Assembly: GCA_965246905.1 (NCBI GenBank)
Contig: CBDFFZ010000029.1
Coordinates: forward strand, 38,435 to 102,434
DNA from: UBA1952 sp965246905
GTDB taxonomy: Bacteria > Bacteroidota > Bacteroidia > Chitinophagales > Chitinophagaceae
DNA: 64,000 nucleotides
Reading direction: 5' to 3'
Below are positions 1 to 8,111 of the stretch, in pieces (the stretch's first letter is position 1; the number at the start of each line of letters is the position of its first letter). The position numbers were made by a program, and so were the translations under genes. The notes below the pieces were generated by a model. It was not told where the DNA came from. It saw only the letters and a program-made list of their open reading frames with translations, and ran no database searches.

Positions 1-44
1 GAGCTTTGACCATCAGACCCTTAAAAACATAGTTGCAAAAAATG

Positions 45-81
45 GCAGGCCCTGCTGACCAGAGAGCAGTTGTGGGCCTGC
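45..81. repeat. Hairpin near the window start
   Basis: An 8-base arm at 45-52 pairs exactly with 74-81, and an inner 5-base pair (52-56 with 65-69) can form between them. No T run follows on either strand, so a terminator role is not clear. Nothing coding was seen in 1-180. Confidence 0.35.
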
Positions 82-180
82 TTACTACCGAAGAAGGCGG
101 CAACGTCAGCAGGGCATGCGCGATGGCAGCCAGTCTTTAGGGGAGCCTACAAATGGTGTGGAAATAACGTGCGGCGCTGA

Positions 181-552
181 TCAATGCAGCATCCCTGAAA
201 AGTAATCCAGCAGGGCTTCATCTGTCATTTTGTTGCTGGTGGTTGCAGATGTTACGGTGTTCTTATACTGGGGCGTATCGGCGAGGTATTTGGCAAACTC
301 CTCCTGTATCTGCCCGGTGCCGGTGAGGTGCAGTTCATCCACGTTGGGCATGTGCGCGGCGATCTCTTTAAAATAGCGCGTGGTAAGCGTTATTTCATGG
401 TTGTTGGCGGTGTGCTCGTTGGAGTTGCCGTGATCGGTCTCGGCTTTTACATGGCCTATAATGGTGCAGGGCTCCTGCTGCCCGGCTTCTTTGCCAATGA
501 TCGTTGCGTGCTGGCTGTCCATCCAGACGCCAAATTGTTTTTTCACACTCAT
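181..552 (-). CDS. baeRF-like (archaeo-eukaryotic release-factor related) small protein
   Basis: 123 residues. The N-terminus (GVWMDSQHATII) and the segment HLTGTGQIQEEFAKYL followed by NTV resemble short bacterial relatives of the archaeo-eukaryotic release factor 1 fold, often annotated in Bacteroidota as translational machinery or host-attachment-like proteins. That fold normally binds the ribosome or RNA, but the short bacterial forms have no settled function. No signal peptide or membrane segment is visible. The gene stands alone. The family call is from memory of the motif pattern; the function is not established. Confidence 0.55.
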   Translation of the reverse strand: MSVKKQFGVWMDSQHATIIGKEAGQQEPCTIIGHVKAETDHGNSNEHTANNHEITLTTRYFKEIAAHMPNVDELHLTGTGQIQEEFAKYLADTPQYKNTVTSATTSNKMTDEALLDYFSGMLH

Positions 553-963
553 TTAAATGTTGTTGGGATTTTACTAAGGCCTGTAATAATTGAGCCACGG
601 AAAAAAGAATGCCGAAACAGGATGCAAAAGAACGCACTGGCGCCGGCTTGCAGCATTGGCCCATTCAGGCTGTAAGATTCTTACACCATCCTTTCGGTTA
701 TTCCTCTCCCTGCAAGCCACCGATACATGCGTTTGCTGCATCCACTCGTTTCTTTCATCCGCTGCGTTACTTCGCAAAGACTGCTCTTGGTGCGGCTTCA
801 CTCCGGAAAGCTTCACCCCCGAAACAAGCAAACCAGTAGTATAAAAGCCCCTGCACATTTATCTACTATCATGCGATGGGAAAGGGGTACCCCGCAATAG
901 CATCTTTACACCAGGAAAAGGGAAAAGCAATAACGCGCTACTAACTACCAAAACCAACCAAAC
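553..963. other. Intergenic region upstream of the micro-peptide genes
   Basis: About 410 bases. The short open frames here lack start signals and family motifs and look like chance frames. The right part (856-877) carries a 22-base segment that is repeated with one or two changes at 1044-1065, upstream of the second micro-peptide, so this part probably holds the promoter of the first peptide gene. Confidence 0.4.
856..877 (+). repeat. Direct repeat upstream of peptide 1
   Basis: The segment beginning catttatctacta and ending catgcgat recurs at 1044-1065. Each copy lies about 90-110 bases before the start codon of a 20-residue double-glycine peptide. The duplication therefore covers upstream DNA as well as the coding part, which points to a tandem duplication of a whole transcription unit. 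A regulatory role is inference. Confidence 0.6.
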
Positions 964-1026
964 ATGAAAAAGCTAACAGCAACAGAAGCAGCAACCGTAA
1001 ACGGCGGCGGATTGTACCTCAACTAA
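964..1026 (+). CDS. Double-glycine micro-peptide 1 (20 aa)
   Basis: The peptide reads MKKLTATEAATVNGGG followed by only LYLN and a stop. The leader-like part (MKKLT..E...V.GG) matches the double-glycine leader style of Bacteroidota bacteriocin or natural-product precursors, which are cut after GG by the C39 peptidase of an ABC exporter. If so, the released core is just four or five residues. A close paralogue of identical length lies 105 bases downstream. No exporter, maturase or histidine kinase is in the window. The conserved length and motif in both copies argue against chance frames. The exact role (pheromone, toxin, regulator) is unknown. Confidence 0.6.
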   Translation: MKKLTATEAATVNGGGLYLN

Positions 1027-1043
1027 TAAAACAGGCCGTGCTG

Positions 1044-1065
1044 CATTTATCTACTAACATGCGAT
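1044..1065 (+). repeat. Direct repeat upstream of peptide 2
   Basis: Second copy of the segment at 856-877. It lies 66 bases before the start of the second micro-peptide, so the two peptide genes share duplicated upstream DNA. Confidence 0.6.
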
Positions 1066-1131
1066 TGCCGGCGGGCCAGCAAGAAAAGACCTTTGCATTA
1101 TCAAACAATCCAAACTAAAAAACAAACAACC

Positions 1132-1194
1132 ATGAAAAAGCTAACAGCGATACAAACTGCAACCGTGAACGGTGGCGGTATCAATTTCAACTAA
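1132..1194 (+). CDS. Double-glycine micro-peptide 2 (20 aa)
   Basis: The peptide reads MKKLTAIQTATVNGGG then INFN and a stop. It differs from peptide 1 at three leader positions and at most of the four-residue tail; the tail keeps hydrophobic residues and a final Asn. The pattern of a fixed leader and variable tail is what is expected of precursor peptides cut after a double glycine. A perfect 13-bp hairpin 46 bases downstream probably ends the transcript. It is too short to be called by normal gene finders. Confidence 0.6.
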   Translation: MKKLTAIQTATVNGGGINFN

Positions 1195-1240
1195 GATCAC
1201 CGAATCTCCCAGCAGCGCCTGTAAGCCCTGCCTCACTATA

Positions 1241-1278
1241 AAGGCAGCCTGCACTATGCAGGCTGCCTTCTTTGCTTT
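1241..1278 (+). terminator. Terminator after the micro-peptide genes
   Basis: A perfect 13-bp stem (1241-1253 with 1257-1269) with a three-base loop, followed by a C/T-rich stretch. It is placed 46 bases after the second micro-peptide stop, which supports the pair as a real transcription unit. Confidence 0.7.
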
Positions 1279-1439
1279 CGCCCTCTTTTTTATTCCAATG
1301 GTATTGAGTCAAGGCCGGCCAATGGGTTGGCGCGCAGCGGCGCCATCCCATTAGCCGCTATCCGGCACAGCATTAATGCTTCTATTTTAATGCCCGGTAA
1401 AATGGCGCTATATTCATCCAAATAAAAAACAACACATCC

Positions 1440-1754
1440 ATGGCATTCGATCAATACCACGAACCACCCAACGAGCTATCGCAGGAAACCCGCACCTTCG
1501 CCCGCATGATCACCTCCGTGATCGAAGAAGCCGAAGCCATATCCTGGTACGAGCAGCGCATTAGCGTAGAACAGGATAAAGACGCAAAAGCCATTATGCA
1601 GAATGCCCAGAAAGAAGAGTTCAAGCATTTTGGCATGGATCTTGAATTCCTGCTGCGCAAAAAGCCTGTCTTTAAGCAAATTTTGCAAGGCATTCTCTTC
1701 AAAGAAGGAGATATTGTGAAGAACGGCGGCGCGGCCGAGGAAGCGGCAGATTAA
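1440..1754 (+). CDS. EncFtn-type (encapsulated ferritin-like) ferroxidase
   Basis: 104 residues in the style of encapsulated ferritins: HEPPNELSQET at the start, EEAEAISWYEQR at 29-40, and EEFKHFGMDLEFL at 59-71. The iron-site residues of this family appear present as E30, W36, E60 and H63. Family members form annular decamers that oxidise iron. Most lie beside or fused to an encapsulin shell gene and carry a short C-terminal targeting peptide. Here the tail (NGGAAEEAAD) lacks a recognisable targeting peptide and no encapsulin gene is near. A strong terminator follows. Iron oxidation outside a shell, or packing into a shell encoded elsewhere, are both open. Confidence 0.8.
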   Translation: MAFDQYHEPPNELSQETRTFARMITSVIEEAEAISWYEQRISVEQDKDAKAIMQNAQKEEFKHFGMDLEFLLRKKPVFKQILQGILFKEGDIVKNGGAAEEAAD

Positions 1755-1764
1755 TACAAAACAC

Positions 1765-1800
1765 GGTATCCCACGCCTCCGAAGGGCGTGGGATACCTTT
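1765..1800 (+). terminator. Terminator after the EncFtn gene
   Basis: A perfect 13-bp stem (1765-1777 with 1785-1797) with a seven-base loop and a short T run, starting 10 bases after the stop codon. Confidence 0.85.
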
Positions 1801-1847
1801 CATTGCAAACCCACATCCCGCATTCCTGAAAAAAGCCCCATAGTAAA

Positions 1848-2819
1848 ATGAATACACAAACGGAACGGGCCGCAGGGGCCGGGCACCCAAAGCGCAAAGT
1901 TGACTGGTGGATCTATGCTATACCGGCCCTCGTTGCGCTTACAATTTTTTTTCATCTGCTACTCTACTTCCGGCCCGGCAGGCTTGGCCTGGCTGTTTAC
2001 TATCTCGGGCCGCTGTTAATTACCTTTCTTGCAATCCTCTTTCTGGTTATCGCCTTGCTGAGATCCTTACTCCGCAGGCCCTTCTTTTCAAGATGGCGCA
2101 TAGCAGGCTTTTTGGGGTTGATGTTGTTTCCGGCAGGCTATATTTTGCGGGGAGATCAGCAAGGCAATTTTTTTAATGCCTATCCATCCGGCCAGTCGCA
2201 CAAAATCAGTAAAGTAGCCTTCCGCCTTCCGCTGGATGGCCCTGTAACAGTAGCCTGGGGCGGCGATGATGCAAAGACCAACTACCACGTTACCTACCCC
2301 GACCAGCGCTGGGCCTATGATCTTGTAATATCTAAGGGAGCTAAAACCCACGCTGGTAAAAGCACTGACCTCAATAGCTATTATTGCTACGGCCAGCCTG
2401 TGCTGGCGCCTGCTGGGGGCGAGGTAGTGGAAGCATCCGGCCTGCTGCCAGACAGGCGGATAGGTGATCTTAGCGAAACGGAACATGCCGGGGGCAATCA
2501 AATAGTTATTAAAGTGGCCAAGGATGAATACCTCTATATCTGCCACCTGATGCCTGCTTCCCTGCTCGTAAAAAAGGGTGATATTGTAGTGCAGGGGCAG
2601 CCATTGGCGAGGGCAGGCAATTCAGGGCATACCTCAGAGCCGCATGTGCACATCGACCTCGAGGACAGGGCAGATAATGGAGGCGAAGGGTTGCCGCTCT
2701 ATTTCAGTAGCTATTCCGTTGGCGGGAAGATCGTAGCAAGAGGCATGCCCACCGGCGGATTTGATGCGGATGGAGCATTAACCGGGCAGATAGTGCAGCA
2801 TGTGCCAAAGCAGCGCTAA
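1848..2819 (+). CDS. Membrane-anchored M23 family peptidase
   Basis: 323 residues with three hydrophobic segments near 21-41, 48-73 and 84-100, then a periplasmic or extracellular domain. The C-terminal part has LytM/M23 features: RWAYDL near 154-159, GNQIVIKVA at 216-224, CHLMPAS near 232, and the zinc-binding HVHID at 266-270 after GNSGHTSEP. M23 enzymes cut peptide cross-links in peptidoglycan. The region 128-165 suggests a divergent first zinc site, so activity is likely but not certain. It stands alone on the plus strand and converges on the acyltransferase gene. Confidence 0.75.
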   Translation: MNTQTERAAGAGHPKRKVDWWIYAIPALVALTIFFHLLLYFRPGRLGLAVYYLGPLLITFLAILFLVIALLRSLLRRPFFSRWRIAGFLGLMLFPAGYILRGDQQGNFFNAYPSGQSHKISKVAFRLPLDGPVTVAWGGDDAKTNYHVTYPDQRWAYDLVISKGAKTHAGKSTDLNSYYCYGQPVLAPAGGEVVEASGLLPDRRIGDLSETEHAGGNQIVIKVAKDEYLYICHLMPASLLVKKGDIVVQGQPLARAGNSGHTSEPHVHIDLEDRADNGGEGLPLYFSSYSVGGKIVARGMPTGGFDADGALTGQIVQHVPKQR

Positions 2820-2867
2820 GCGGAATGTATAAGGCAGTTTTCGCATGGAGCGAAGTCTTCCTTTCGA

Positions 2868-3731
2868 TTAAACAGGCACTTTCCGAACATGCTTCCACCT
2901 CCGGTGGCTCCAGAGCCAGTTCTCCGGCTGCGCGTGCAATTGCCCTTCCATAAAAGCCACATAAGCTTTCGTAATCTCTCCCGGCGCTGTAACCGAAGCA
3001 TCATCCCATTTTTTCTCCAGCATGAATTGATAATATCCACGCTTCACCTTCCTGAGCCCGGCGAAAACCACCGCTCCCTGAGCCCGCCGCGCCATCGTTT
3101 CCGGCCCGCGGAAAAAAGGCGCCTCCCGGTGCATAAACGGTACCCAGAGCGCAACATCCGGGTCGGAAGGATTCTGATCGGCAATCACTCCGATAATATA
3201 GTGCCTGCCATATATTTCCTGCAGTCCGGCTTTCATATTTTTCATGGAAATGAGCAGCGCGCCGCTCCGGGTACGGATGGTATTCATCAGCCGGTCGAAA
3301 GCAGGATTGGATACCGGTAAATAAATGCCGGCAAACTGCTGCTGCGTATGGTACTGCACAATCTGTGAGGCCCACTCCCAGTTGTAGATATGTCCCATAA
3401 GCACGTAGGTATTCTTCCCCGCTGCATTCAGCGCCTCAAATACTTCCCAGTTGCCGGTAAAGCGGCGGTCAAGCTCTTTCCGGGACATGCTGAGCAACTT
3501 CACGGTCTCTATCCACTGGTCGCAGAAGGAGTGATAGAATCTGCGCAGGATAACGGCCAGCTCTTCGGGTGTTTTTTCGGGAAATGCATGTGTCAGGTTA
3601 TCCATGATCACTGCCTTCCGGTAGCCGGTAATATAATACAGGATCACAAAGGCAAAATCCGACAAAAGATAGAGCAACCGCAGCGGCAGCAGCGATAAAG
3701 GATACAGGATGGCGAGCAGCAGGTAGTACAT
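2868..3731 (-). CDS. Lysophospholipid/lipid A acyltransferase (LpxL/HtrB-like)
   Basis: 287 residues, the usual size for this family. An N-terminal membrane anchor (about 1-35) is followed by the catalytic HX4E motif in GHIYNWEW (H114, E119) and, further on, MRRAQGAVVFAG- and GVIADQNPSDP-like segments of the lipid A acyltransferase family. The enzyme would add a secondary acyl chain to lipid A or acylate an aminolipid at the inner membrane. A CATCTTTG box lies about 10 bases before the start codon, so the transcript leader is very short. Confidence 0.85.
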   Translation of the reverse strand: MYYLLLAILYPLSLLPLRLLYLLSDFAFVILYYITGYRKAVIMDNLTHAFPEKTPEELAVILRRFYHSFCDQWIETVKLLSMSRKELDRRFTGNWEVFEALNAAGKNTYVLMGHIYNWEWASQIVQYHTQQQFAGIYLPVSNPAFDRLMNTIRTRSGALLISMKNMKAGLQEIYGRHYIIGVIADQNPSDPDVALWVPFMHREAPFFRGPETMARRAQGAVVFAGLRKVKRGYYQFMLEKKWDDASVTAPGEITKAYVAFMEGQLHAQPENWLWSHRRWKHVRKVPV

Positions 3732-3757
3732 CGGTGCGGCAAAGATGCGGTTAATTT

Positions 3758-3805
3758 ACCCACGGTTGAAACCGTGGGTTAGGATCTCATTCCGGCTAAA
3801 GCCGG
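3758..3805. repeat. REP-like double hairpin
   Basis: Two palindromes lie side by side: a 9-bp stem with a four-base loop (3758-3779) whose arm reads acccacggt, and a 6-bp stem (3792-3805) with arm ccggct. Such GC-rich paired palindromes between genes resemble the REP elements linked with IS200-like (RAYT) transposases in Bacteroidota. No transposase is in the window. Confidence 0.5.
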
Positions 3806-3842
3806 TAAAAGCTTAGTGAGCCCTGTTAGAGCGAAGCCATTT

Positions 3843-4262
3843 TCAGCGCAGGCAGAACCACCAGACCCACACCATATAGATGGGTTGGAAGAACAGCCTG
3901 GAAATATTATAAGCCGTAGGCCACTTTTTAGCCACATGAATATTGGCCGGGAAGATAGCGACGAGCAGGAGCAGCAGTCCAATGGCTGCCGGCATCCGCG
4001 TTTGCGCAAACAGCACACCTGCACCAAGTATCATCTCCGCCGCACCGCTGATGTAGTTCATAGCCCGGCGGTAAGGCCAGCCTTCCGGTATCATAGCCGC
4101 CACCTTTTCCCGCTTCGCGAAATGGGAGATGCCGATGAGGATGAACATGGCAGCCGTAGCAATGGCACCGCGCAGGTGGCTAACTTCCAGCGGGCCATGC
4201 ACAAAGAAGGATAAAAGCCAAAGGAGCGTATAGATAGAGATTAAGCCTGCGAGGAATGCCAT
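3843..4262 (-). CDS. DoxX-like small membrane protein
   Basis: 139 residues from the ATG at 4262 (MAFLAGLISIYTLLW), with about four membrane segments. The middle part (YRRAMNYISGAAEMILGAG) matches the DoxX-family pattern for a helix with conserved Gly and Glu. DoxX relatives are linked to redox homeostasis, but their chemistry is not known. A longer frame runs upstream to 4430 but overlaps the transporter gene by over 100 bases, so the shorter start is preferred. It lies 49 bases downstream of the transporter and is probably co-transcribed with it. Confidence 0.65.
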   Translation of the reverse strand: MAFLAGLISIYTLLWLLSFFVHGPLEVSHLRGAIATAAMFILIGISHFAKREKVAAMIPEGWPYRRAMNYISGAAEMILGAGVLFAQTRMPAAIGLLLLLVAIFPANIHVAKKWPTAYNISRLFFQPIYMVWVWWFCLR

Positions 4263-4311
4263 GTAGCGAAGGTAAAACGTTGTTGAAAGCTGCGCGGCAA
4301 AGCATGATTTT

Positions 4312-5649
4312 TCAGCCTTCCTCCTCGATCTTAGAAGTCGCCTTAGTATCCCGCATAAATAAATAAACCAGCAAAGAAAGCAGGATGCAGCCGGTAATAT
4401 ACCAGTAGAAATAAGGCTCATGGCCTGCACTTTTAGCCTGGAGCGCTACATATTCCGCAGAGCCGCCGAAGATGGCTACCGTTAATGCATAGGGCAGCCC
4501 CACGCCCAGCGCGCGCACTTCTGCCGGAAATAGCTCCGCTTTTACAATGGCATTAATGCTCGTGTAGCCGCTCACAATAATAAGCGCAGCAACGAGCAGG
4601 AAGAAAGCTCCCCAAAGTGTAGTGGTATGGCTCAATGCCGTAAGCAGCGGGACCGTAAATAAAGTACCGCAAACGCCAAAGCCAATCAGCAGCGGCCGCC
4701 GGCCAATACGGTCCGACAGTGCGCCGAACAGGGGTTGCAGCAGTGCGAACAACAGGAGCGAAAAGAAAGAGACGAGTGTAGAATCGCTTTTAGTAAGATG
4801 CACCGTATTCACCAGGAACTTTTGCATGTAGGTAGTGTAAGTATAGAAGGCCAGCGTGCCGCCGAGGGTCAGCCCTACTACCGTCAGCAGGGCTTTCGGA
4901 TGCTTCAGTAACTCCTTTATGCTGCCTTTGGCAGCAGTTGTCCGGGCTTTCTGCGCTTCGAATGCGGTCGTCTCATGCAGGCTCCTGCGCAGGTAAAAAG
5001 CAACAACAGAAAGAACGGCGCCCATGGCAAACGGGATCCTCCAGCCCCATGCGTGCAACTGTGCATCCGTAAGCAAAACCTGCTGCAGCAATAGCTGGAT
5101 GCCGAGCGCGATCAACTGCCCGCCGATGAGCGTTACATACTGAAAGCTGGAATAAAAGCCACGCCTGTTCCTGGTTGCCATCTCGCTCAGGTAAGTAGCC
5201 GATACACCGTATTCGCCACCTACGCTCAGGCCCTGCAAAAGGCGCGCAGTGAGCAGGAGGACGGGTGCTGCAATGCCAATCGTTTTATATACAGGAGTAA
5301 AAGCAATCAGCAGCGACCCGAACGACATGAGCAGCACGGAAAGCGTCATGCTTTGTTTGCGCCCGGCCTTATCCGCAATCCGGCCAAACAGCCATCCGCC
5401 AATGGGCCTCATAAGAAAGCCCAGTGCAAACACTCCGGCCGTATTCAGCAGCTGCGCAGTTTCATCTCCCTGCGGGAAGAAAGCGCCCGAAAAGTAGAGC
5501 GCAAAAGCTGAGTAGGCATACCAGTCATACCACTCAACAAGGTTGCCGACAGAGCCGCCGATAATTGATTTAAGCCGGTTGGCAGACATCTTCGCCGATC
5601 CGGCAGCATCAGCATTTCCGGCAAGCGTTTGTTGCATATCATTCAGCAT
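4312..5649 (-). CDS. kgtP: Alpha-ketoglutarate permease-like MFS symporter
   Basis: 445 residues, 12 membrane segments, metabolite:H+ symporter family of the MFS. It follows E. coli KgtP closely in many blocks: GNLVEWYDWYAYSAFALYF, GFLMRPIGGWLFGRIADK, ARLLQGLSVGGEYGVSATY and GFYSSFQYVTLIGGQL. The expected substrate is 2-oxoglutarate with a proton. GTG at 5652 and ATG at 5649 are both possible starts; the ATG overlaps the stop of the preceding TPR gene as TGATG, which suggests translational coupling. Confidence 0.85.
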   Translation of the reverse strand: MLNDMQQTLAGNADAAGSAKMSANRLKSIIGGSVGNLVEWYDWYAYSAFALYFSGAFFPQGDETAQLLNTAGVFALGFLMRPIGGWLFGRIADKAGRKQSMTLSVLLMSFGSLLIAFTPVYKTIGIAAPVLLLTARLLQGLSVGGEYGVSATYLSEMATRNRRGFYSSFQYVTLIGGQLIALGIQLLLQQVLLTDAQLHAWGWRIPFAMGAVLSVVAFYLRRSLHETTAFEAQKARTTAAKGSIKELLKHPKALLTVVGLTLGGTLAFYTYTTYMQKFLVNTVHLTKSDSTLVSFFSLLLFALLQPLFGALSDRIGRRPLLIGFGVCGTLFTVPLLTALSHTTTLWGAFFLLVAALIIVSGYTSINAIVKAELFPAEVRALGVGLPYALTVAIFGGSAEYVALQAKSAGHEPYFYWYITGCILLSLLVYLFMRDTKATSKIEEEG

Positions 5650-7724
5650 CACTCTGCTCTTTCCCTGTTGGCAGCCCCGCCAATACCAAACAGCCGGTAA
5701 GCAAGTGCTACCCCGCCGCCTGCTGAGCTTTTATAAGAGAATACCTGCTTCGGCACAATATATTCCCCGCCCGTGCTGATCACGAAGTATTCCACCAGCT
5801 TTGTATCTCCCTTCTTGAAAAAAGCAACCACCGCGCGGGGCGCATTAGCGCCGCCATCCCAGTTAATATTGCAATCTTTTAGCCGCGCCAGGGCATCTTT
5901 ATCCGGATTGCCAACTACCTGTAAATTCATGCTCATGCGCAGCCCGCTGTAAGGCACAAGCTGTGGGTAGGCGGCATACATCCTGCTCATCCATTCCTTT
6001 TTTGCTGCATCGTTATCCCGCCCGTCGGCGGCCTCTGCCAGCCCCTGGAAGGTGCGGGCTACAAAAAGCTTTTCGTAGCTCAGGTCAATAGTCGGGTCGC
6101 GCAGCACCTCATTGAGTATTGCCGTTGCTTCCTTATAGTCTCCCTGCATGATCTTCAGCCGGGCAATGAACAGCTTAAAGTACTTCTTCACCGCTGGGCG
6201 TGGGTCCTTCACCGCCTCATCCCCAAAGCGCTTAATGAAAAACTTCGGACCAAGATCATGGATGAGGTAGTAAACCTCATCCCAGCTTACGGTGCTTTCC
6301 GTAGAGAAGATCTTATAGATTACCCGGTCGCGCTCGGGGTTTTGCGAAAACTGGTTGATGATCAGAAACTGTTGCAGGTAGCGGTCGCCGCGGGCCGTGC
6401 TCATATTCCAGAGCACAGCGGGATTGTACCACCAGTTGCGGTGCTCGAAGCGCTGCATCTCATAGCGTGCATCCTTCGTCATCAGCTTATTGAGTTGCAC
6501 GCTGAAATCGTAATGGCTCTGGCCGAGCGTAGTGCCTATATGCAGCTCTTTGAAAATGGCCGCCTTATCCGCATACCGCTCGCTTTCGCCAACCTGGCCA
6601 TCATAAAAAAGGCATCTTGCCAGGGCAATATTGTACCAGCCAAAACCCGGCGTAGAGCCTACTGCCGCAATCATCTCCTTCATCTGCAGCTCGCCCCACT
6701 TGGGGTAGCCCTTGTATATCTGCAGGATGGAAGTATAGTAAGCCCATTCCTGTAGGCGCTTATCAGCCGCATCGGTGCCGGAAGCTATCTTATACTCGCG
6801 CTCCGCCTCGCGGAAATCTCCGCATACGGCCCGGAAGGTTGCATAGTTATTATGCGGGAAATACAAGGTGGGCCGCAGCACTTCAAATGCCTTTTGGGCA
6901 AGATCAATTTTAAGTGCATAGCTATAGATCATGCTCTTGTAATGGTACACGCCGAGCCGCTCGTCTTTCTCATAGCCCGGCGGGAAGATGTGCGCATTGA
7001 AGTGCGCATTGACCGTAATACGCCGCAGCGCAGAGTCCAAATATTTTGCAGCCCGCGCCTCGTTCTCATCGATAGAGTTGCCGAGGAAGGCATACTTCCC
7101 GCTGGTATAAAAACGGTTGCGGTGCGTAGCCCACATCATGTAGTTGTAAGCATCGAAAAAATCGCGCTGGAAATTCCATTTCAGGTAGCGCCGGCAAAGG
7201 GCGAAGCTCTTATCCGGCTGGTCTGTATTGAGGTAGCACTGGTTGAGGTAGCGCACAATGGCGCTGTAATCCACATGCCGGGAAAATACCGGGAAGTAGC
7301 CGATAAGGTCGGGCTTGCGTGTGGCAAGATCGCGGCGGTAATCGCGCTCCATCACGCGGAGGGCGCGCTCTAAGGGCTCTATGGCATTTTTGAAGCCTAC
7401 ATAATCTGCCGCATGGTTGTACTTGTAAGCGCCTTCGTAGAGCCAGCCTACATAGTAGGTGCTGTCTATACGCAGGAATTCGCGCGAGCGGGGAAGTGCA
7501 TCATCGGTCTCAATATTGGTGCCGGTTCGCTTGGCATCCACCTCATAGCGATGAGCCGGGTGCGGGCCGGGCGGGCGCGGCGGGATGATGATGGTGGGTT
7601 GTTGCTGCGCCTGCTGTTGCTGTGCGGTACTGTTCTGCTGGCCGCTTTCCTGGGCATGCGTATTTATGGCCAGCGTTATCGCCGCCAGCCCTATTAATCC
7701 TCTATCGCGTAGCCATCTGCTCAT
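5649..7724 (-). CDS. Large secreted TPR-like protein
   Basis: 691 residues from the ATG at 7724. A signal peptide (RGLIGLAAITLAINTHAQ) is followed by a Gln-rich linker and a long helical region with TPR-like spacing, for example WAYYTSILQIYKGYPKWGEL and YNIALARCLFYDGQVGESER. An in-frame extension to 7790 would put a lysine-rich stretch before the signal peptide and is not favoured. It shares a TGATG junction with the transporter gene. The specific function is not recognised; a periplasmic scaffold is the most that can be inferred. Confidence 0.65.
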   Translation of the reverse strand: MSRWLRDRGLIGLAAITLAINTHAQESGQQNSTAQQQQAQQQPTIIIPPRPPGPHPAHRYEVDAKRTGTNIETDDALPRSREFLRIDSTYYVGWLYEGAYKYNHAADYVGFKNAIEPLERALRVMERDYRRDLATRKPDLIGYFPVFSRHVDYSAIVRYLNQCYLNTDQPDKSFALCRRYLKWNFQRDFFDAYNYMMWATHRNRFYTSGKYAFLGNSIDENEARAAKYLDSALRRITVNAHFNAHIFPPGYEKDERLGVYHYKSMIYSYALKIDLAQKAFEVLRPTLYFPHNNYATFRAVCGDFREAEREYKIASGTDAADKRLQEWAYYTSILQIYKGYPKWGELQMKEMIAAVGSTPGFGWYNIALARCLFYDGQVGESERYADKAAIFKELHIGTTLGQSHYDFSVQLNKLMTKDARYEMQRFEHRNWWYNPAVLWNMSTARGDRYLQQFLIINQFSQNPERDRVIYKIFSTESTVSWDEVYYLIHDLGPKFFIKRFGDEAVKDPRPAVKKYFKLFIARLKIMQGDYKEATAILNEVLRDPTIDLSYEKLFVARTFQGLAEAADGRDNDAAKKEWMSRMYAAYPQLVPYSGLRMSMNLQVVGNPDKDALARLKDCNINWDGGANAPRAVVAFFKKGDTKLVEYFVISTGGEYIVPKQVFSYKSSAGGGVALAYRLFGIGGAANRERAE

Positions 7725-8111
7725 TCTTTTTGTTTTCTTCTTTTTAGCCCTTAGCTGAAGGAAGGCTATGTAGCATCCGTTGCGTCGCACTCTTGTACTG
7801 TTACAGCATTATTGGGCTTTTACTAATCAGTGTAAGAATACTGGTTTTTACGAAGTTGGGATCGGGGCATGACTTCCATGTAACGACTTGGCAAGTCTTC
7901 CTTCGGGACTTGGCCAAGTCTGCGTTTGCGCCTGTGGCGGACTCAGGTTGGCTGCGCTCAACCCTAATCTTTTGCGCTTTGCTCATTGCAGGAAAAGCTC
8001 AATAACCATCCATAGATGAATGGTCCCAACGCCACTGCTGCCCAATAGAAATCTCACTGCCCGGACCATAATTATCAACCCCCAAATTCCTAATTCCCCA
8101 TTACAAATTCC
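7725..8111. other. Intergenic region with a REP-like palindrome
   Basis: Nearly 390 bases between the TPR gene and the MoxR gene. It holds the palindromic element at 7885-7924, described separately, and a C-rich stretch near 8090-8110 with repeated aattcc. The open frames here are not supported by motifs or starts. Confidence 0.4.
7885..7924. repeat. REP-like palindrome, copy 1
   Basis: Arms gacttggcaagtc and acttggccaagtc flank a ten-base centre (ttccttcggg) and are followed by tgcg. A second copy lies at 63448-63487 with nearly the same arms but the centre in the opposite orientation. Confidence 0.7.

Noticed and set aside
181..858. Other open frames around the baeRF-like gene (328-675, 395-664, 574-858, 590-844)
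   Set aside because: They are antisense or out-of-frame shadows without start signals or family patterns.
1172..1354. Open frame overlapping the end of micro-peptide 2
   Set aside because: It runs through the terminator hairpin and its start lies inside the peptide gene; no motif supports it.
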